64,000 nucleotides of DNA from Candidatus Aquidulcis sp. (GCA_020723385.1 DYIZ01000007.1:1-64000), one strand, 5' to 3'; positions 25,889-35,577 are shown, counted from the first letter of the stretch. The notes: generated from the letters alone by a model not told the origin. A program made the numbers and translations.

Positions 25889-25894
25889 CGGTGC

Positions 25895-26581
25895 GTGAAG
25901 ACGCATCCCCTCGATATTCGCCAACTCTACAACAATTTCGATGCTCCCGTTGTTGCTTTCGACTGCGGCCAGCGCTGCGCTGCGTATAACTCCAGCGGCC
26001 TGCCTTTCTGCTGTGACATTTGCCGCGCTGTTCCGGCGGCGCTTCAGCCTGAATGGGATTACCTGCGCCCGAATACGGATTTATGGCATGTCTGGCGCGG
26101 TGACGAGTGTGAATCTGCACCCGAAGACCCTCAGAATCTTCTGGATGAGACTCCCGAACACATGCTGCTGCTAGCCTGCCTTGGGCCGGACCGCTGCCAG
26201 CGGCAGTACCGCGCTCTGAGCTGCCGTCAGTTCCCATTCTTCCCGTACATCACATCAGATTTGCGCTTTCTGGGTCTGGCGTACGATTGGGAATTCGACG
26301 CGCTGTGCTGGGTGATCAGCCATCTCGATCAGGTGACGGGTGAATACCGGCAGCAATTCATTCAAACCTATGATAACCTGTTCGCTGCCTGGCCTGCGGA
26401 GTTGATGAGTTATGCGCTTCGCTCGCAGGATATGCGTGAATGCTTTATCGAACGCCGCCGCCGCATCCCACTCTTGCACCGCAATGGGGAAGCCTATCTG
26501 ATCAGCCCATCCAGCGAGCGAATGCAGCGCGTTTCACCAGAGCGATTGCCGACAATGGGATACTACCATTCAACTCAGTGA
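25895..26581 (+). CDS. Cysteine-cluster protein, YkgJ-like
   Basis: 228 residues, GTG start. Two cysteine groups: Cys24, 28, 39, 40, 43 near the N terminus (FDCGQRC...FCCDIC) and Cys95, 101, 110 (CLGPDRC, ALSCRQFPFF). The CR-FPF ending resembles YkgJ-type proteins thought to bind zinc or an Fe-S cluster. No membrane segment. It lies divergent from the sigma-polymerase pair and 13 bp before a GH13 gene, with which it is probably co-transcribed. Function unknown. Confidence 0.6.
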   Translation: MKTHPLDIRQLYNNFDAPVVAFDCGQRCAAYNSSGLPFCCDICRAVPAALQPEWDYLRPNTDLWHVWRGDECESAPEDPQNLLDETPEHMLLLACLGPDRCQRQYRALSCRQFPFFPYITSDLRFLGLAYDWEFDALCWVISHLDQVTGEYRQQFIQTYDNLFAAWPAELMSYALRSQDMRECFIERRRRIPLLHRNGEAYLISPSSERMQRVSPERLPTMGYYHSTQ

Positions 26582-26594
26582 AAGGACGCGAGTC

Positions 26595-28046
26595 ATGTCT
26601 GAATTTACAACCCCCGCCTGGGTTCAGAATGCGGTTTTCTATCAGATTTTCCCCGACCGTTTTGCCAGCAGCCCAAAAGTCGTCAAGCCGGGCAACCTCG
26701 AAGCCTGGGATGCATCGCCCACCGTTCACGGATTTAAAGGCGGCGACCTGCTGGGCGTGGTCGAACATCTCGACTATCTTCAAGACCTGGGCATCACGGC
26801 GATCTATTTTTGCCCGATCTTCCAGTCGGCTTCCAACCATCGCTATCACACGCATGATTATTTCCATGTTGACCCGCTGCTGGGCGGCGACGAGGCTTTC
26901 AAGACCATGCTCGAGGCGTGCCATCAGCGCGGCATTCGGGTTGTGTTGGACGGTGTGTTCAATCACGCCAGCCGTGGGTTTTTCCAGTTCAATCACATCC
27001 TCGAATGCGGGGAATCATCCCCCTATTTGGATTGGTTCGATGTGCGCGGTTTCCCGCTGAACGCTTATGAAGGCAGGCCCAATTATCGCTGCTGGGTGGA
27101 CCTGCCGGCGCTGCCGGAATTCAACTTCAAGAATCCGCAGGTTCGGCAGTATATCTTCGACATCACCCGCTACTGGCTCGACCAGGGTATTGACGGCTGG
27201 CGGCTGGACGTGCCATTTTGCATTGACGATGACAGCTTCTGGCAGGAATTTCGGCAGATCGTCAAGACCTCCAACCCCGAGGCCTACATCGTCGGCGAGA
27301 TTCCCTGGGAGGCGCGCCGCTGGCTGCAAGGCGACCAGTTCGATGCGGTGATGAATTATCTGTTCACGGTGGCTTGCCTGGGTTTCTTTGCCCATGATAC
27401 CTTCGACCGCGATCTGGCGATGGGCATGATGGGGCTGTACGATTTCCCCGTGCTCGATGCGCCGGCGTTTGCCCGCCGCGCCGAGGAACTGCTGGCGATG
27501 TACCCGCATCCAGCGGCATCGGCGCAGCTCAATCTGCTAGACAGTCACGATATGCCGCGTTTTCTCAGCCTGGCAAAGGGCGACAAGACCGCACTCCGGC
27601 TGGCGGCCCTGTTCCAGATGACTTATCCTGGCGCACCGTGTGTTTACTCCGGAGATGAAATCGGGCTGGAAGGGGGTCGTGATCCCGACAATCGCCGCGC
27701 CTTCCCGTGGGATGAACGCCTGTGGGATACCGATTTGCTGGCAGAATTCAAGCGGCTGATTACGCTGCGCAAAGCACACCCGGCTCTGCGCACTGGCGTT
27801 TTCGTCTCGCTGTACGCTGAGGCTGGTGTGTATGCTTACTTGCGGCAATTGGGCGACGAGAAGCTTATCGTGGCGTTGAATACCGCACGGGAAAGCCGAT
27901 CCCTGTCAATTCCAGTCGCCTCTCACTTCGCTGACGGCATTTACCTGCGAGATGCGTTGAGCGCCAGCGAGGTGGTTGTCTCGCAGGAGAAGATCATCAA
28001 TCTGACCCTCCCCCCACGGGCGGGGGCGGTGTTTTCACCCGGGTAA
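26595..28046 (+). CDS. Glycoside hydrolase family 13, alpha-amylase/neopullulanase-like
   Basis: 483 residues, ATG after AAAGGA. Catalytic triad of GH13: nucleophile Asp205 (GWRLDVP), acid/base Glu235 (IVGEIPW) and Asp319 (LLDSHD); the conserved VFNHAS region lies at 121-126. There is no signal peptide and no N-terminal starch-binding domain, so it is cytoplasmic and shorter than cyclomaltodextrinases. It probably acts on maltodextrins or related alpha-glucans. Only 11 bp precede the BTAD regulator genes, so it is likely in their operon. Confidence 0.92.
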   Translation: MSEFTTPAWVQNAVFYQIFPDRFASSPKVVKPGNLEAWDASPTVHGFKGGDLLGVVEHLDYLQDLGITAIYFCPIFQSASNHRYHTHDYFHVDPLLGGDEAFKTMLEACHQRGIRVVLDGVFNHASRGFFQFNHILECGESSPYLDWFDVRGFPLNAYEGRPNYRCWVDLPALPEFNFKNPQVRQYIFDITRYWLDQGIDGWRLDVPFCIDDDSFWQEFRQIVKTSNPEAYIVGEIPWEARRWLQGDQFDAVMNYLFTVACLGFFAHDTFDRDLAMGMMGLYDFPVLDAPAFARRAEELLAMYPHPAASAQLNLLDSHDMPRFLSLAKGDKTALRLAALFQMTYPGAPCVYSGDEIGLEGGRDPDNRRAFPWDERLWDTDLLAEFKRLITLRKAHPALRTGVFVSLYAEAGVYAYLRQLGDEKLIVALNTARESRSLSIPVASHFADGIYLRDALSASEVVVSQEKIINLTLPPRAGAVFSPG

Positions 28047-28057
28047 AACAGTAACAC

Positions 28058-29560
28058 ATGGCTGAATTGCGCATATCGCTTCTTGGAGGGCTAAACCTGG
28101 TTTTTGGAGGCCGTTCGCTGCCGCCTCCCTCGCCGCCGAAACTGGTTTCGCTGCTGGGTTGTTTGCTGTTGAATCATGAGCAGCCTGTCACCCGAGATCA
28201 GCTTGCAGTATGGCTGTGGCCGGATGTCGAAAGCGCTGATGCCCGCGCCAACTTGCGCCGCCATCTTCATCTGCTGCGCGAGGCGCTGCCCGAGGGGGAA
28301 TGGATTTTGACCGACCGTGATACGGTGCAGTGGAATCCGGCGGCGAAATACTGGCTGGATGTGGACGAATTCACCTGCCGGGTAGCGCGCTGCACGAGCG
28401 ATGGAACGCTACAATCCTGCGAGGCATGCCTGGCGCTATACCAGGGGGATCTGCTTCCAGAGGTTTATGACGATTGGCTTATCCTGGATCGTGAGCGGTT
28501 GAGCCAGCTTTACCTGCAAACTCTGAAGGCAGCCATCGAATGTTTCGGCGAACGAGGCGACTATGCCACCGCGCTCCGGTTTTCACAGCAGTTGCTTCGG
28601 TATGACCCATTGCACGAAGAGACCCACCGCGCGGCGATGCGCCTGAACTACCTTGCCGGGGACCGCCCGGCTGCCTTGCGACAGTTCGAGCAGTGCCGGG
28701 AGCTTTTACACCGCGAATTGAATGTGGAGCCGATGCCCATTACACTGGAACTGCATCGGGCGATTCTCGAAGAGCAGTTGCCGCCCGGCCGCGCCGCGCC
28801 ATTTTCTCGCGCCAGGCAAATAATCCCGGCTGTTCGATTGGTGTCTGTCCCAGCCAGGCCTGCTCGGCGAAGGTGGTGGGTTATGTCAGCCGCCGGAGTG
28901 ATCGTATTGTTGTTACTGCTGGCTTTTATTTGGTTTGTCAGGAGGCCGCTGGCTGTGGATAATCTCATTATCAGCGGGCCAGCTGATGCGGCAGACACAT
29001 GGATTAGCGAGCAATTCCCCAACGATTTGTATTGGCCTGACGACCCTGACCATACGCCGCATAGTCAATATTCCCGTGCTCACTTGCAATATTTCGACCA
29101 TCCTGTAGATCGAATATTGATTCGTTTCGACCTTGGCGCGCTGCCCAAGGATGCAGAAATCGAGCGAGCAATTTTCGAAATCCGCCTGGAAACCTGGATC
29201 GAGCTGGATGGCGCTGGATCACTGATAATGGCATACCCGGCGCAGGTGAGTGCCTACCAGATTTTTCAACCCTGGCAGGCAGACCAGGCGACTTACACTC
29301 GCCCCTGGTCTCAGCCCGGTCTCCAGCGGGGGATAGATATTGGCGATCAGCCGTTGGATACACTGGAGATTAATGGCACGAACTGGCTGGCGTTCGATGT
29401 GACCGAGGCAGTGAAATCGTGGCAGCGTGAGCCTGCCTCGAACAGCGGGCTGATGCTCGTCATCAGCGGCGCTTCAGAAGAAATAGCCCATTACTGGGTG
29501 GATTTGACCGATCAACCTGCGCCTAATTTTCGCCCGGTTCTACGAATTTCCTATCGCTAA
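28058..29560 (+). CDS. Transmembrane BTAD-type regulator with extracellular DNRLRE/CBM-like domain (copy 1)
   Basis: 500 residues. Residues 1-95 fit an OmpR-like winged helix (LLGGLNLVF, RDQLAVWLWPD, ARANLRRHLHLLR). A BTAD-like helical repeat domain spans about 97-245 (YQGDLLPE, AAMRLNYLAGDRPAALRQFEQC). A single membrane helix lies at about 273-294. The remaining 200 residues are extracellular and resemble a DNRLRE-type beta domain (ITWISEQ-like start, AYQIFQPWQADQATY, WLAFDVTEAVKSWQ). BTAD regulators are normally cytosolic activators; membrane anchoring with an outer domain suggests a one-component sensor. Three bases separate it from copy 2. Confidence 0.82.
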   Translation: MAELRISLLGGLNLVFGGRSLPPPSPPKLVSLLGCLLLNHEQPVTRDQLAVWLWPDVESADARANLRRHLHLLREALPEGEWILTDRDTVQWNPAAKYWLDVDEFTCRVARCTSDGTLQSCEACLALYQGDLLPEVYDDWLILDRERLSQLYLQTLKAAIECFGERGDYATALRFSQQLLRYDPLHEETHRAAMRLNYLAGDRPAALRQFEQCRELLHRELNVEPMPITLELHRAILEEQLPPGRAAPFSRARQIIPAVRLVSVPARPARRRWWVMSAAGVIVLLLLLAFIWFVRRPLAVDNLIISGPADAADTWISEQFPNDLYWPDDPDHTPHSQYSRAHLQYFDHPVDRILIRFDLGALPKDAEIERAIFEIRLETWIELDGAGSLIMAYPAQVSAYQIFQPWQADQATYTRPWSQPGLQRGIDIGDQPLDTLEINGTNWLAFDVTEAVKSWQREPASNSGLMLVISGASEEIAHYWVDLTDQPAPNFRPVLRISYR

Positions 29561-29562
29561 CT

Positions 29563-31137
29563 ATGGGTCTCCGCGTTTGCATGTTGGGTGGTTTTCGAGC
29601 CGAAATCCTTAATCGCCAACTGGCGACTTTCAATCAACCTCATTTGATTGATTTGTGGGCATACTTGTTGCTCCACTCACAGCGTCCAATCCGGCGCGAC
29701 CAACTGGCATTTTCCTTGTGGCCGGATTGCAGCGAACAAGAGGCGCGTGCTCAATTGCGCTCTGCCCTCCACCAATTGCGGTCGCTGTTACCCCCGCAGG
29801 AGGCCGGCTGCCCCTGGATTTTGTCGGTGAAGGGCGCCCTGTGCTGGAATCCCCAGGCTGATTACTGGCTGGATGTGCATGAATTTTCCCAAGCCATAGC
29901 AAGCACTTCCTGCGAGCAGGTGACGGCAGGCGTGGCGCGATATGGCGGCGACCTGCTCCCGGAATTGTCTGGCGAGTGGGTGTTAGCAGAGCGCGCACGG
30001 TTGCGTGACCAATATTTGTCCAGCCTGCATCGGCTGGCGACCATGCAAGCCGAACATTTGCTTTACCTGGCTGCCCTCGATACGGCTCAAAGGCTGGTGC
30101 ACGAGGACCCCTTGAGCGAGGTCGCCCAGCGAGAGCTTGCCAGGCTGCGCTATCTCACCGGCGACCGGGCTGGCGCGCTGCGGCAGATCAGCGATTTCCA
30201 AAATACACTGGAACGGAACGGTTTTGCCTCCCGGCTTTCCTCTGAGACGCTGGCATTGCGCGATTCCATAGTATCTGGCCTGGAAATATCACCGCCTGAA
30301 TCGGCGCGAATGGTTTCTGCCTCGAAATCCGGGCTTCAACCGTCAACTCCTGCTAATATAGCCATGACAGGCGGGCGATCGGTTGTTTCCGAATGGGTCT
30401 CCCGGTTATCGGGGCGGCCGTTTTCGATTGCTCTCACGGTAGTAATCGCTGCCGTGCTATTGGCTATCATGGCGTGGTATCGTCCGTTCGGACCACACGC
30501 AACGATGACTCTCAGCGGGCCGCAAGCCGTTGAGGATACCTGGATCGCTTCGGCGGCGCCCGGCTCGACTTCGGGATTGGGGTTTGAAAATGATCAGTGG
30601 TTGTATATTGATCTGCATGACGGGCGCGGTCCGGTCAAGCCCGAAACACCGTTTGCCCAATATCCGGCAGCGCGGTTGAACTTGGCCGGTTCGACGGTGA
30701 TTGACGCGCTGCTCGCTTTCGACATGGCGCAATTGCCTGCCTGGCGTCATGTCGAAAGCGCCTACCTGACAATCTATCTCGAACGGGATTACTCCTGGAT
30801 GGGCAAGCCTCAGGTACCACCGGTAACCATCACGGCTTACCGGATTCTTCGTGAGTGGGATTCACTTACAGCCACATTCAGCTTTCCCTGGCTCGAACCG
30901 GGTCTCAAGCCTGGAGAGGATTATGAGTCTCGGCCATTGAGCTGGCAGACGGTGACGGCAGATGGCTTTGTAACTTTCGATTTGAGCGATGCCTTTCCAG
31001 CCTGGCAGTGGGGGCATAATTATGGCGTCGTTTTGATGGTCACAGAGGCCCCGGCCGGCGAGTCGGAATTTTGGATGATAACGAGCGAACACCCCGAATC
31101 CTCGCATTGGCCGCGGCTGACCATTCGCTACCGATAG
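29563..31137 (+). CDS. Transmembrane BTAD-type regulator with extracellular DNRLRE/CBM-like domain (copy 2)
   Basis: 524 residues, same architecture as its upstream paralogue: winged helix (1-95; RDQLAFSLWPD, AQLRSALHQLR), BTAD repeats to about 240, a Ser/Pro-rich linker, membrane helix about 286-306, then the extracellular beta domain with AYRILREWDSLTATF and VTFDLSDAFPAWQWG. The two copies are clearly diverged, so duplication is old. They may act as a heterodimer. Likely targets are the adjacent secreted beta-helix genes, by position only. Confidence 0.82.
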   Translation: MGLRVCMLGGFRAEILNRQLATFNQPHLIDLWAYLLLHSQRPIRRDQLAFSLWPDCSEQEARAQLRSALHQLRSLLPPQEAGCPWILSVKGALCWNPQADYWLDVHEFSQAIASTSCEQVTAGVARYGGDLLPELSGEWVLAERARLRDQYLSSLHRLATMQAEHLLYLAALDTAQRLVHEDPLSEVAQRELARLRYLTGDRAGALRQISDFQNTLERNGFASRLSSETLALRDSIVSGLEISPPESARMVSASKSGLQPSTPANIAMTGGRSVVSEWVSRLSGRPFSIALTVVIAAVLLAIMAWYRPFGPHATMTLSGPQAVEDTWIASAAPGSTSGLGFENDQWLYIDLHDGRGPVKPETPFAQYPAARLNLAGSTVIDALLAFDMAQLPAWRHVESAYLTIYLERDYSWMGKPQVPPVTITAYRILREWDSLTATFSFPWLEPGLKPGEDYESRPLSWQTVTADGFVTFDLSDAFPAWQWGHNYGVVLMVTEAPAGESEFWMITSEHPESSHWPRLTIRYR

Positions 31138-31219
31138 AATTCTTATTAAAATTACCAAAAGGACGCAAATCGGACGCGGTACGAACGTTTTTCGGACGGT
31201 GGTTATGTTAGGCTTGGTT

Positions 31220-31438
31220 ATGGCCGAAACAGAGAACCTCCCGTTAGATATCGAACGTCCCGTATTTGTCGTGCGCCTGTGGTGGGAACCTGCCAGCGAG
31301 GAGAACGAAAAAATCGGCGAGTGGCGCGGCTCGGTAGAGCGGCTCGCCTTGGGGGAACGGCGGTTCTTTCGCCGGCTGGCCGACATCCCCGAGATTTTGG
31401 GGGCGCAACTCGTAGACCTCCCGCCTCCGGCTGAGTGA
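31220..31438 (+). CDS. Small conserved-looking protein of unknown function
   Basis: 72 residues from ATG 31220. The sequence FVVRLWWEPAS...GEWRGSVERLALGERRFFRRLADIPEIL resembles short Chloroflexota proteins that I have seen near BTAD regulators, with the pattern VRxWxEP, WRGxxEH, GxRRxF. Acidic and basic, no membrane segment. Function unknown; real coding status is likely but not certain. Confidence 0.55.
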   Translation: MAETENLPLDIERPVFVVRLWWEPASEENEKIGEWRGSVERLALGERRFFRRLADIPEILGAQLVDLPPPAE

Positions 31439-31518
31439 CCATTTGCCAATGACCCCATTTGCTCAATCCCATTTTTCTAAGTCCAAACAATCAAATCTCG
31501 ACTCGAAAGGATATTTCT

Positions 31519-33438
31519 ATGAATACCAAAAGCGCAATCGCTCCAAAAACCATTCGTCTGGTTTTCGGCCTGATTATTTTACTGGCTTTATTGTCGCCGA
31601 TGCCCGGCTCGATGCGAGTAGCGAAGGCCAGCGGGCCTTACGTGGTTAACATGGGCTACGATGGCCCGGACTCGGATCTCGGCGATGGCATCTGCTACGA
31701 TGGGGTTGGGGGCTGCACACTGCGCGCGGCTATCCAGCAGGCTTCTGCTGACGGCGCAGCAACCACCATCACTTTCGATAGCAGCCTGGCCGGGACAACG
31801 ATTCCTTTATCCGGCAGCTATGGCATGATCGTTTGGGCTGGTTCCAATATCACTGTGGATGGCGGAAGCCAGAATATTACGATCAGCGGCGAATTTATGA
31901 ATGCCGGGCAAAACATGTTCCAAATCCAGGGTAATGACAATACCCTTACCAACCTTACGCTAAAAAACTCGCGCTGGGATGGCATTCAGGTTGGCGATTT
32001 TGCCGGGGTCGGTTATGGAAACCGTAACACGATTTCCAATTTGAAAATGACGGGCCATCTTGCAGCAGCAATCTATGTCTACGGTGGGGCGAATAGCGGT
32101 GGTCAAGACAACGTCATCGCTACCAGTGTGATTGGTGCGAGTTCCAATTTAGTGACATCCTGTATCAGCGGTGAAGGTAATGGTTATGATGGCGTTAGAA
32201 TCGAGACCTATGCTCATCGAACGATTGTCAATGGCAACCGCATCGTCTGCAACGGGAATTTTGGAGTCAATGTCTACGGGCCGAGCGGTTCTTCTGAGAA
32301 TGTCCAAATAACCTATAACGATATCGGCGGTTACGGCATCAATGACATGGGGAATGCCTGGGACGGCATCAACGTTGCTGCTACCAATAACACTTTGATT
32401 CACGGTAATGTAATCGTCGGTAATGGTTATGATGGCATTTGGGTGAACAATTCCCAAAACACAACCATGACATTTAATGCCATCGGCGTGAACAGCGGAG
32501 GTGTGTCAGCGGTACCTAATGATCTATGCGGCATAGGTTTGACGGACGCCGCTCATGATAATACGATTGGCGGTTCAGGCGTTGGTGACAAGAATTACAT
32601 CAGCGGCAATGGCGACTCGGGTGTGTGCATCGAAGGCGGCTCGCACGACAACCTGGTCGAAGGCAATCTCATCGGTTTGAACGGCGCCGGTACAACAGCC
32701 ATCCCGAATGGTCAAACGGGGGTGGCAGTGCGGGCATCTGATAATAATTACATTGGTACCTCAATGGGTGGGGTAACGCAATATATCTCCGGCAATACTC
32801 TCGCTGGAATCTATGTCGAGAACTCGAGTGGTACGTTTATTGGTCAGACAAACCGGGTTGGAGTTGCCAGCGATAATGTGACGCCAATAGGAAATGGGCA
32901 GGAAGGTATCCTGTTAAACGGCGCGGTCAACACGAGCGTTTTCCCATGGATCATTGCACACAATGGCGGCGCAGGTGTTGCTGTGGTTGGCGATGCTGCC
33001 CTGGGTAACAAGATTACCATCGTTGATGATGTTCACGGTAACGGCGGCTTGCCGGTTGACCTGGGCAATGATGGGCATACCGCCAACGGCGCACATACCC
33101 CGCCCGGGCCAAATAACTGGCTCGCTTACCCGGTTATTACCGGCGGCGCAGGCAGTAATGTTACCGGAACAGCATGTAATGACTGCCTGATAATTATTTA
33201 CCAGGCATCAGGAAATCCCACGGCGGCCGGGGGAGGCGGGATATACCTCATGGAAGTGACTGCCAATGGGTCGGGCGACTGGTCTGCCGTTTTGCCGGGC
33301 GGTGTGACGGCCTCACAAGTTACCGTGGCGGCCTGCGAAGCGCCATGCTCGACGATTGGCAACACATCCGAAATGAGTCCGATGTATAACAGCGGCGGGG
33401 GCGGTTATAAAATCTATCTGCCGATTGTCAAGCGGTAG
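31519..33438 (+). CDS. Secreted right-handed beta-helix protein (copy 1), YLPIVKR tail
   Basis: 639 residues from ATG 31519, preceded by GAAAGGA; an upstream in-frame ATG at 31459 lacks this. A signal peptide of about 40 residues ends near KASG. A CSLREAI-like motif (CTLRAAIQQA) opens the mature chain, then NosD/pectate-lyase-like parallel beta-helix rungs with recurring GNxxxGNxIxGN words run to about 540. A short beta domain and the tail GGGYKIYLPIVKR close it. Probably surface exposed, adhesion or polysaccharide binding. Paralogue of the next gene. Confidence 0.85.
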   Translation: MNTKSAIAPKTIRLVFGLIILLALLSPMPGSMRVAKASGPYVVNMGYDGPDSDLGDGICYDGVGGCTLRAAIQQASADGAATTITFDSSLAGTTIPLSGSYGMIVWAGSNITVDGGSQNITISGEFMNAGQNMFQIQGNDNTLTNLTLKNSRWDGIQVGDFAGVGYGNRNTISNLKMTGHLAAAIYVYGGANSGGQDNVIATSVIGASSNLVTSCISGEGNGYDGVRIETYAHRTIVNGNRIVCNGNFGVNVYGPSGSSENVQITYNDIGGYGINDMGNAWDGINVAATNNTLIHGNVIVGNGYDGIWVNNSQNTTMTFNAIGVNSGGVSAVPNDLCGIGLTDAAHDNTIGGSGVGDKNYISGNGDSGVCIEGGSHDNLVEGNLIGLNGAGTTAIPNGQTGVAVRASDNNYIGTSMGGVTQYISGNTLAGIYVENSSGTFIGQTNRVGVASDNVTPIGNGQEGILLNGAVNTSVFPWIIAHNGGAGVAVVGDAALGNKITIVDDVHGNGGLPVDLGNDGHTANGAHTPPGPNNWLAYPVITGGAGSNVTGTACNDCLIIIYQASGNPTAAGGGGIYLMEVTANGSGDWSAVLPGGVTASQVTVAACEAPCSTIGNTSEMSPMYNSGGGGYKIYLPIVKR

Positions 33439-33457
33439 CTTGAAAGTCAGATTTTAT

Positions 33458-33496
33458 ACGGCAGGTTGAAGGCAGGTTATGCTTTCAACCTGCCGT
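33458..33496 (+). terminator. Hairpin after the first beta-helix gene
   Basis: Arm 33458-33470 pairs perfectly with arm 33484-33496 (13 bp), 13-nt loop, 20 bp downstream of the stop. Followed by GCG, not a T-tract. The rest of the gap to 33623 shows only a ribosome site AAAGGAG for the next gene. Confidence 0.7.
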
Positions 33497-33623
33497 TGCG
33501 TTGCAATTTCAGACGTTCTATGCGACAATCAAGCTGGAAATCGTATCATTTCGATGCCGGGAAGATAGGTAACGGTCACCGGCCAGGTAATTGGTCCCCC
33601 AAGGATAAACAAAAGGAGTTTCT

Positions 33624-35522
33624 ATGGCAGCCAATCATAACCTCATTCGTTTGATCGTTCGCTCGATGATTGTTGTTGCATTGGTCTTGATCGCGCCTGG
33701 GGTGAATGTATCCCAGGTGGCTTATGCGGATGCATCGTTCGTGGTCAACTCCACGGATGACAGCGTCTCCTCCGGCTCAGCCAATGGGGTTTGTGACAAC
33801 GGGAGCGGCGTCTGCACCCTGCGGGAGGCTGTCAAAGAGGCCAACGCTGCCTCGGGCAATAAGACGATCACCTTTAGCCTGGGAACGGCGACGATTACCC
33901 TGACCCAGGGGATGCTGGTGATCTCCGCGGATAACATCACCCTCGACGGCGGCGCGCTTTCTACGATCACCCTCAGCGGAGCAGGGCTGGCAGATGGTAC
34001 CAGCATCTTACGCGTGCAGGGGGGGAACAATCAGATCCTGAACCTGACGGTGCGCGCATCCAAATGGAATGGCATCCAGGTGGGGGACTTCGCTGGCGTC
34101 GGCAGCGGCAACTACAATCTCGTCTCGAACGTTGCCGTCATTGGCAGTGTCGCAGCCGGGATATACGTTCACGGCAGTGCAGAGAGCGGCGGCAACGGGA
34201 ATTCGATCAGCGGATCTGTCATTGGCGCTCCTAACTGGTCGGCTAATATGTGCGTCAGTTGGGCCAGCAATGGTCTGGATGGCGTTTACATTGACGGCGG
34301 GGCAGATGATACGCTGATCTCAGGCAGCCGCGTGGTGTGCAGCGGCGGCAACGGGATATACATTGATGGCGGCGCGAGCGGTACGAATCTGCGCACCATC
34401 ATCGCGACCAGCGACATCGGCACGAACAACATGGGGATGATGCATAATTTCCTTTCGGGCATCTTCGACAGGCTGAACACCGGAACCGTTATCCATGACA
34501 ATCGCATTGGCGGGAATCTATATTCCGGGATAAATCTGTACGGTTCCAGCCAGACGGAAATCTACGGCAATACGATAGGCGTCACCGAGAACTCTGGGTA
34601 TGTCATACCCAATGGAACTGAGGGCATTCTGGTCTCCGACGCATCTCACGATGTCGCCGTTGGCAGCGCCACGGATCCCAGTTACCGCAATATCATCAGC
34701 GGGAACACCGGGAGCGGCGTATCCATCGAAAGTGGATCCTATAATATTTTCTTGAATGGAAATTTGCTTGGATTGCACAGCAACGGCACTGCACTCATTC
34801 CCAACCATCTGGCTGGGGTGGCGGTTTTCGACTCATCGGCTGTCGTTCTGAGCGCTATTGATGCCACGACCCAACAGTTCATCTCTGGTAATACCCGAGA
34901 GGGGGTCTACGTGCAAAATTCGAGCGCCGTCTCGATTTACTACAATACCTACATCGGGGTCGCAGCAGATACGGTCACTGCCAAAGGCAACGGCCGGGAG
35001 GGTATCCTGCTGGTGGATTCGACATTATCCAGCATAACCTCTGCCAAAGTTGACTACAACGGGCTGGCTGGCATTGCTGTTACGGGAAACACATCGAGCG
35101 GCAATTATATTCTGCCCTACGAAGTACGCTCGAATGGCGGCCTGCCGCTCGATTTGGGCAACGATGGGCACACACCCAATGACAGCGGCGACGGGGATAC
35201 GGGGCCAAATGGGCTTTTGAATTACCCCGTGATTACCACCGCCAATGGCAGCAACATCGGCGGGACAGTCTGCGCCAGTTGTACCGTTTGGATCTACGAA
35301 GCGTTCGGCAACCCGGCAGGTAATGGAGGCGGGGGGGCATATTTGACAAATACATCTGCCGATCCCTCGGGTAATTGGAATGCGGCCCTGCCAGGTGGAT
35401 TGACTGCTGCCGATGTGACTCTGATCGCTCAAGGCGGCGGCCCAAATAACGTTTCTGAGATGAGTCCCATTTACGTCGCTGGCGGCGGGCATCGGGTTTA
35501 TTTGCCTGTCGTCAGGCGGTAG
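33624..35522 (+). CDS. Secreted right-handed beta-helix protein (copy 2), YLPVVRR tail
   Basis: 632 residues, ATG after AAAGGAG. Signal peptide about 1-37 (ends near AYAD). CTLREAVKEAN opens the mature domain, as in many CSLREA-type beta-helix proteins, followed by parallel beta-helix rungs (GNxIG, GSGVSIESGS) and a short beta domain with CASCTVWIYEAFGNP, ending GGGHRVYLPVVRR. Same length and order as the upstream copy. Likely an exported surface protein. Confidence 0.85.
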   Translation: MAANHNLIRLIVRSMIVVALVLIAPGVNVSQVAYADASFVVNSTDDSVSSGSANGVCDNGSGVCTLREAVKEANAASGNKTITFSLGTATITLTQGMLVISADNITLDGGALSTITLSGAGLADGTSILRVQGGNNQILNLTVRASKWNGIQVGDFAGVGSGNYNLVSNVAVIGSVAAGIYVHGSAESGGNGNSISGSVIGAPNWSANMCVSWASNGLDGVYIDGGADDTLISGSRVVCSGGNGIYIDGGASGTNLRTIIATSDIGTNNMGMMHNFLSGIFDRLNTGTVIHDNRIGGNLYSGINLYGSSQTEIYGNTIGVTENSGYVIPNGTEGILVSDASHDVAVGSATDPSYRNIISGNTGSGVSIESGSYNIFLNGNLLGLHSNGTALIPNHLAGVAVFDSSAVVLSAIDATTQQFISGNTREGVYVQNSSAVSIYYNTYIGVAADTVTAKGNGREGILLVDSTLSSITSAKVDYNGLAGIAVTGNTSSGNYILPYEVRSNGGLPLDLGNDGHTPNDSGDGDTGPNGLLNYPVITTANGSNIGGTVCASCTVWIYEAFGNPAGNGGGGAYLTNTSADPSGNWNAALPGGLTAADVTLIAQGGGPNNVSEMSPIYVAGGGHRVYLPVVRR

Positions 35523-35548
35523 TGCTCGATGTTGGTTCCTTTTACAAG

Positions 35549-35577
35549 TTGTCCAACTATTCAAACCGCTGTAGAAT
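35549..35577 (+). promoter_or_regulatory. Promoter of the TMTC-like gene
   Basis: TTGTCC (35549-35554), 17-nt spacer, TAGAAT (35572-35577), 35 nt before the proposed GTG start. Confidence 0.5.
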
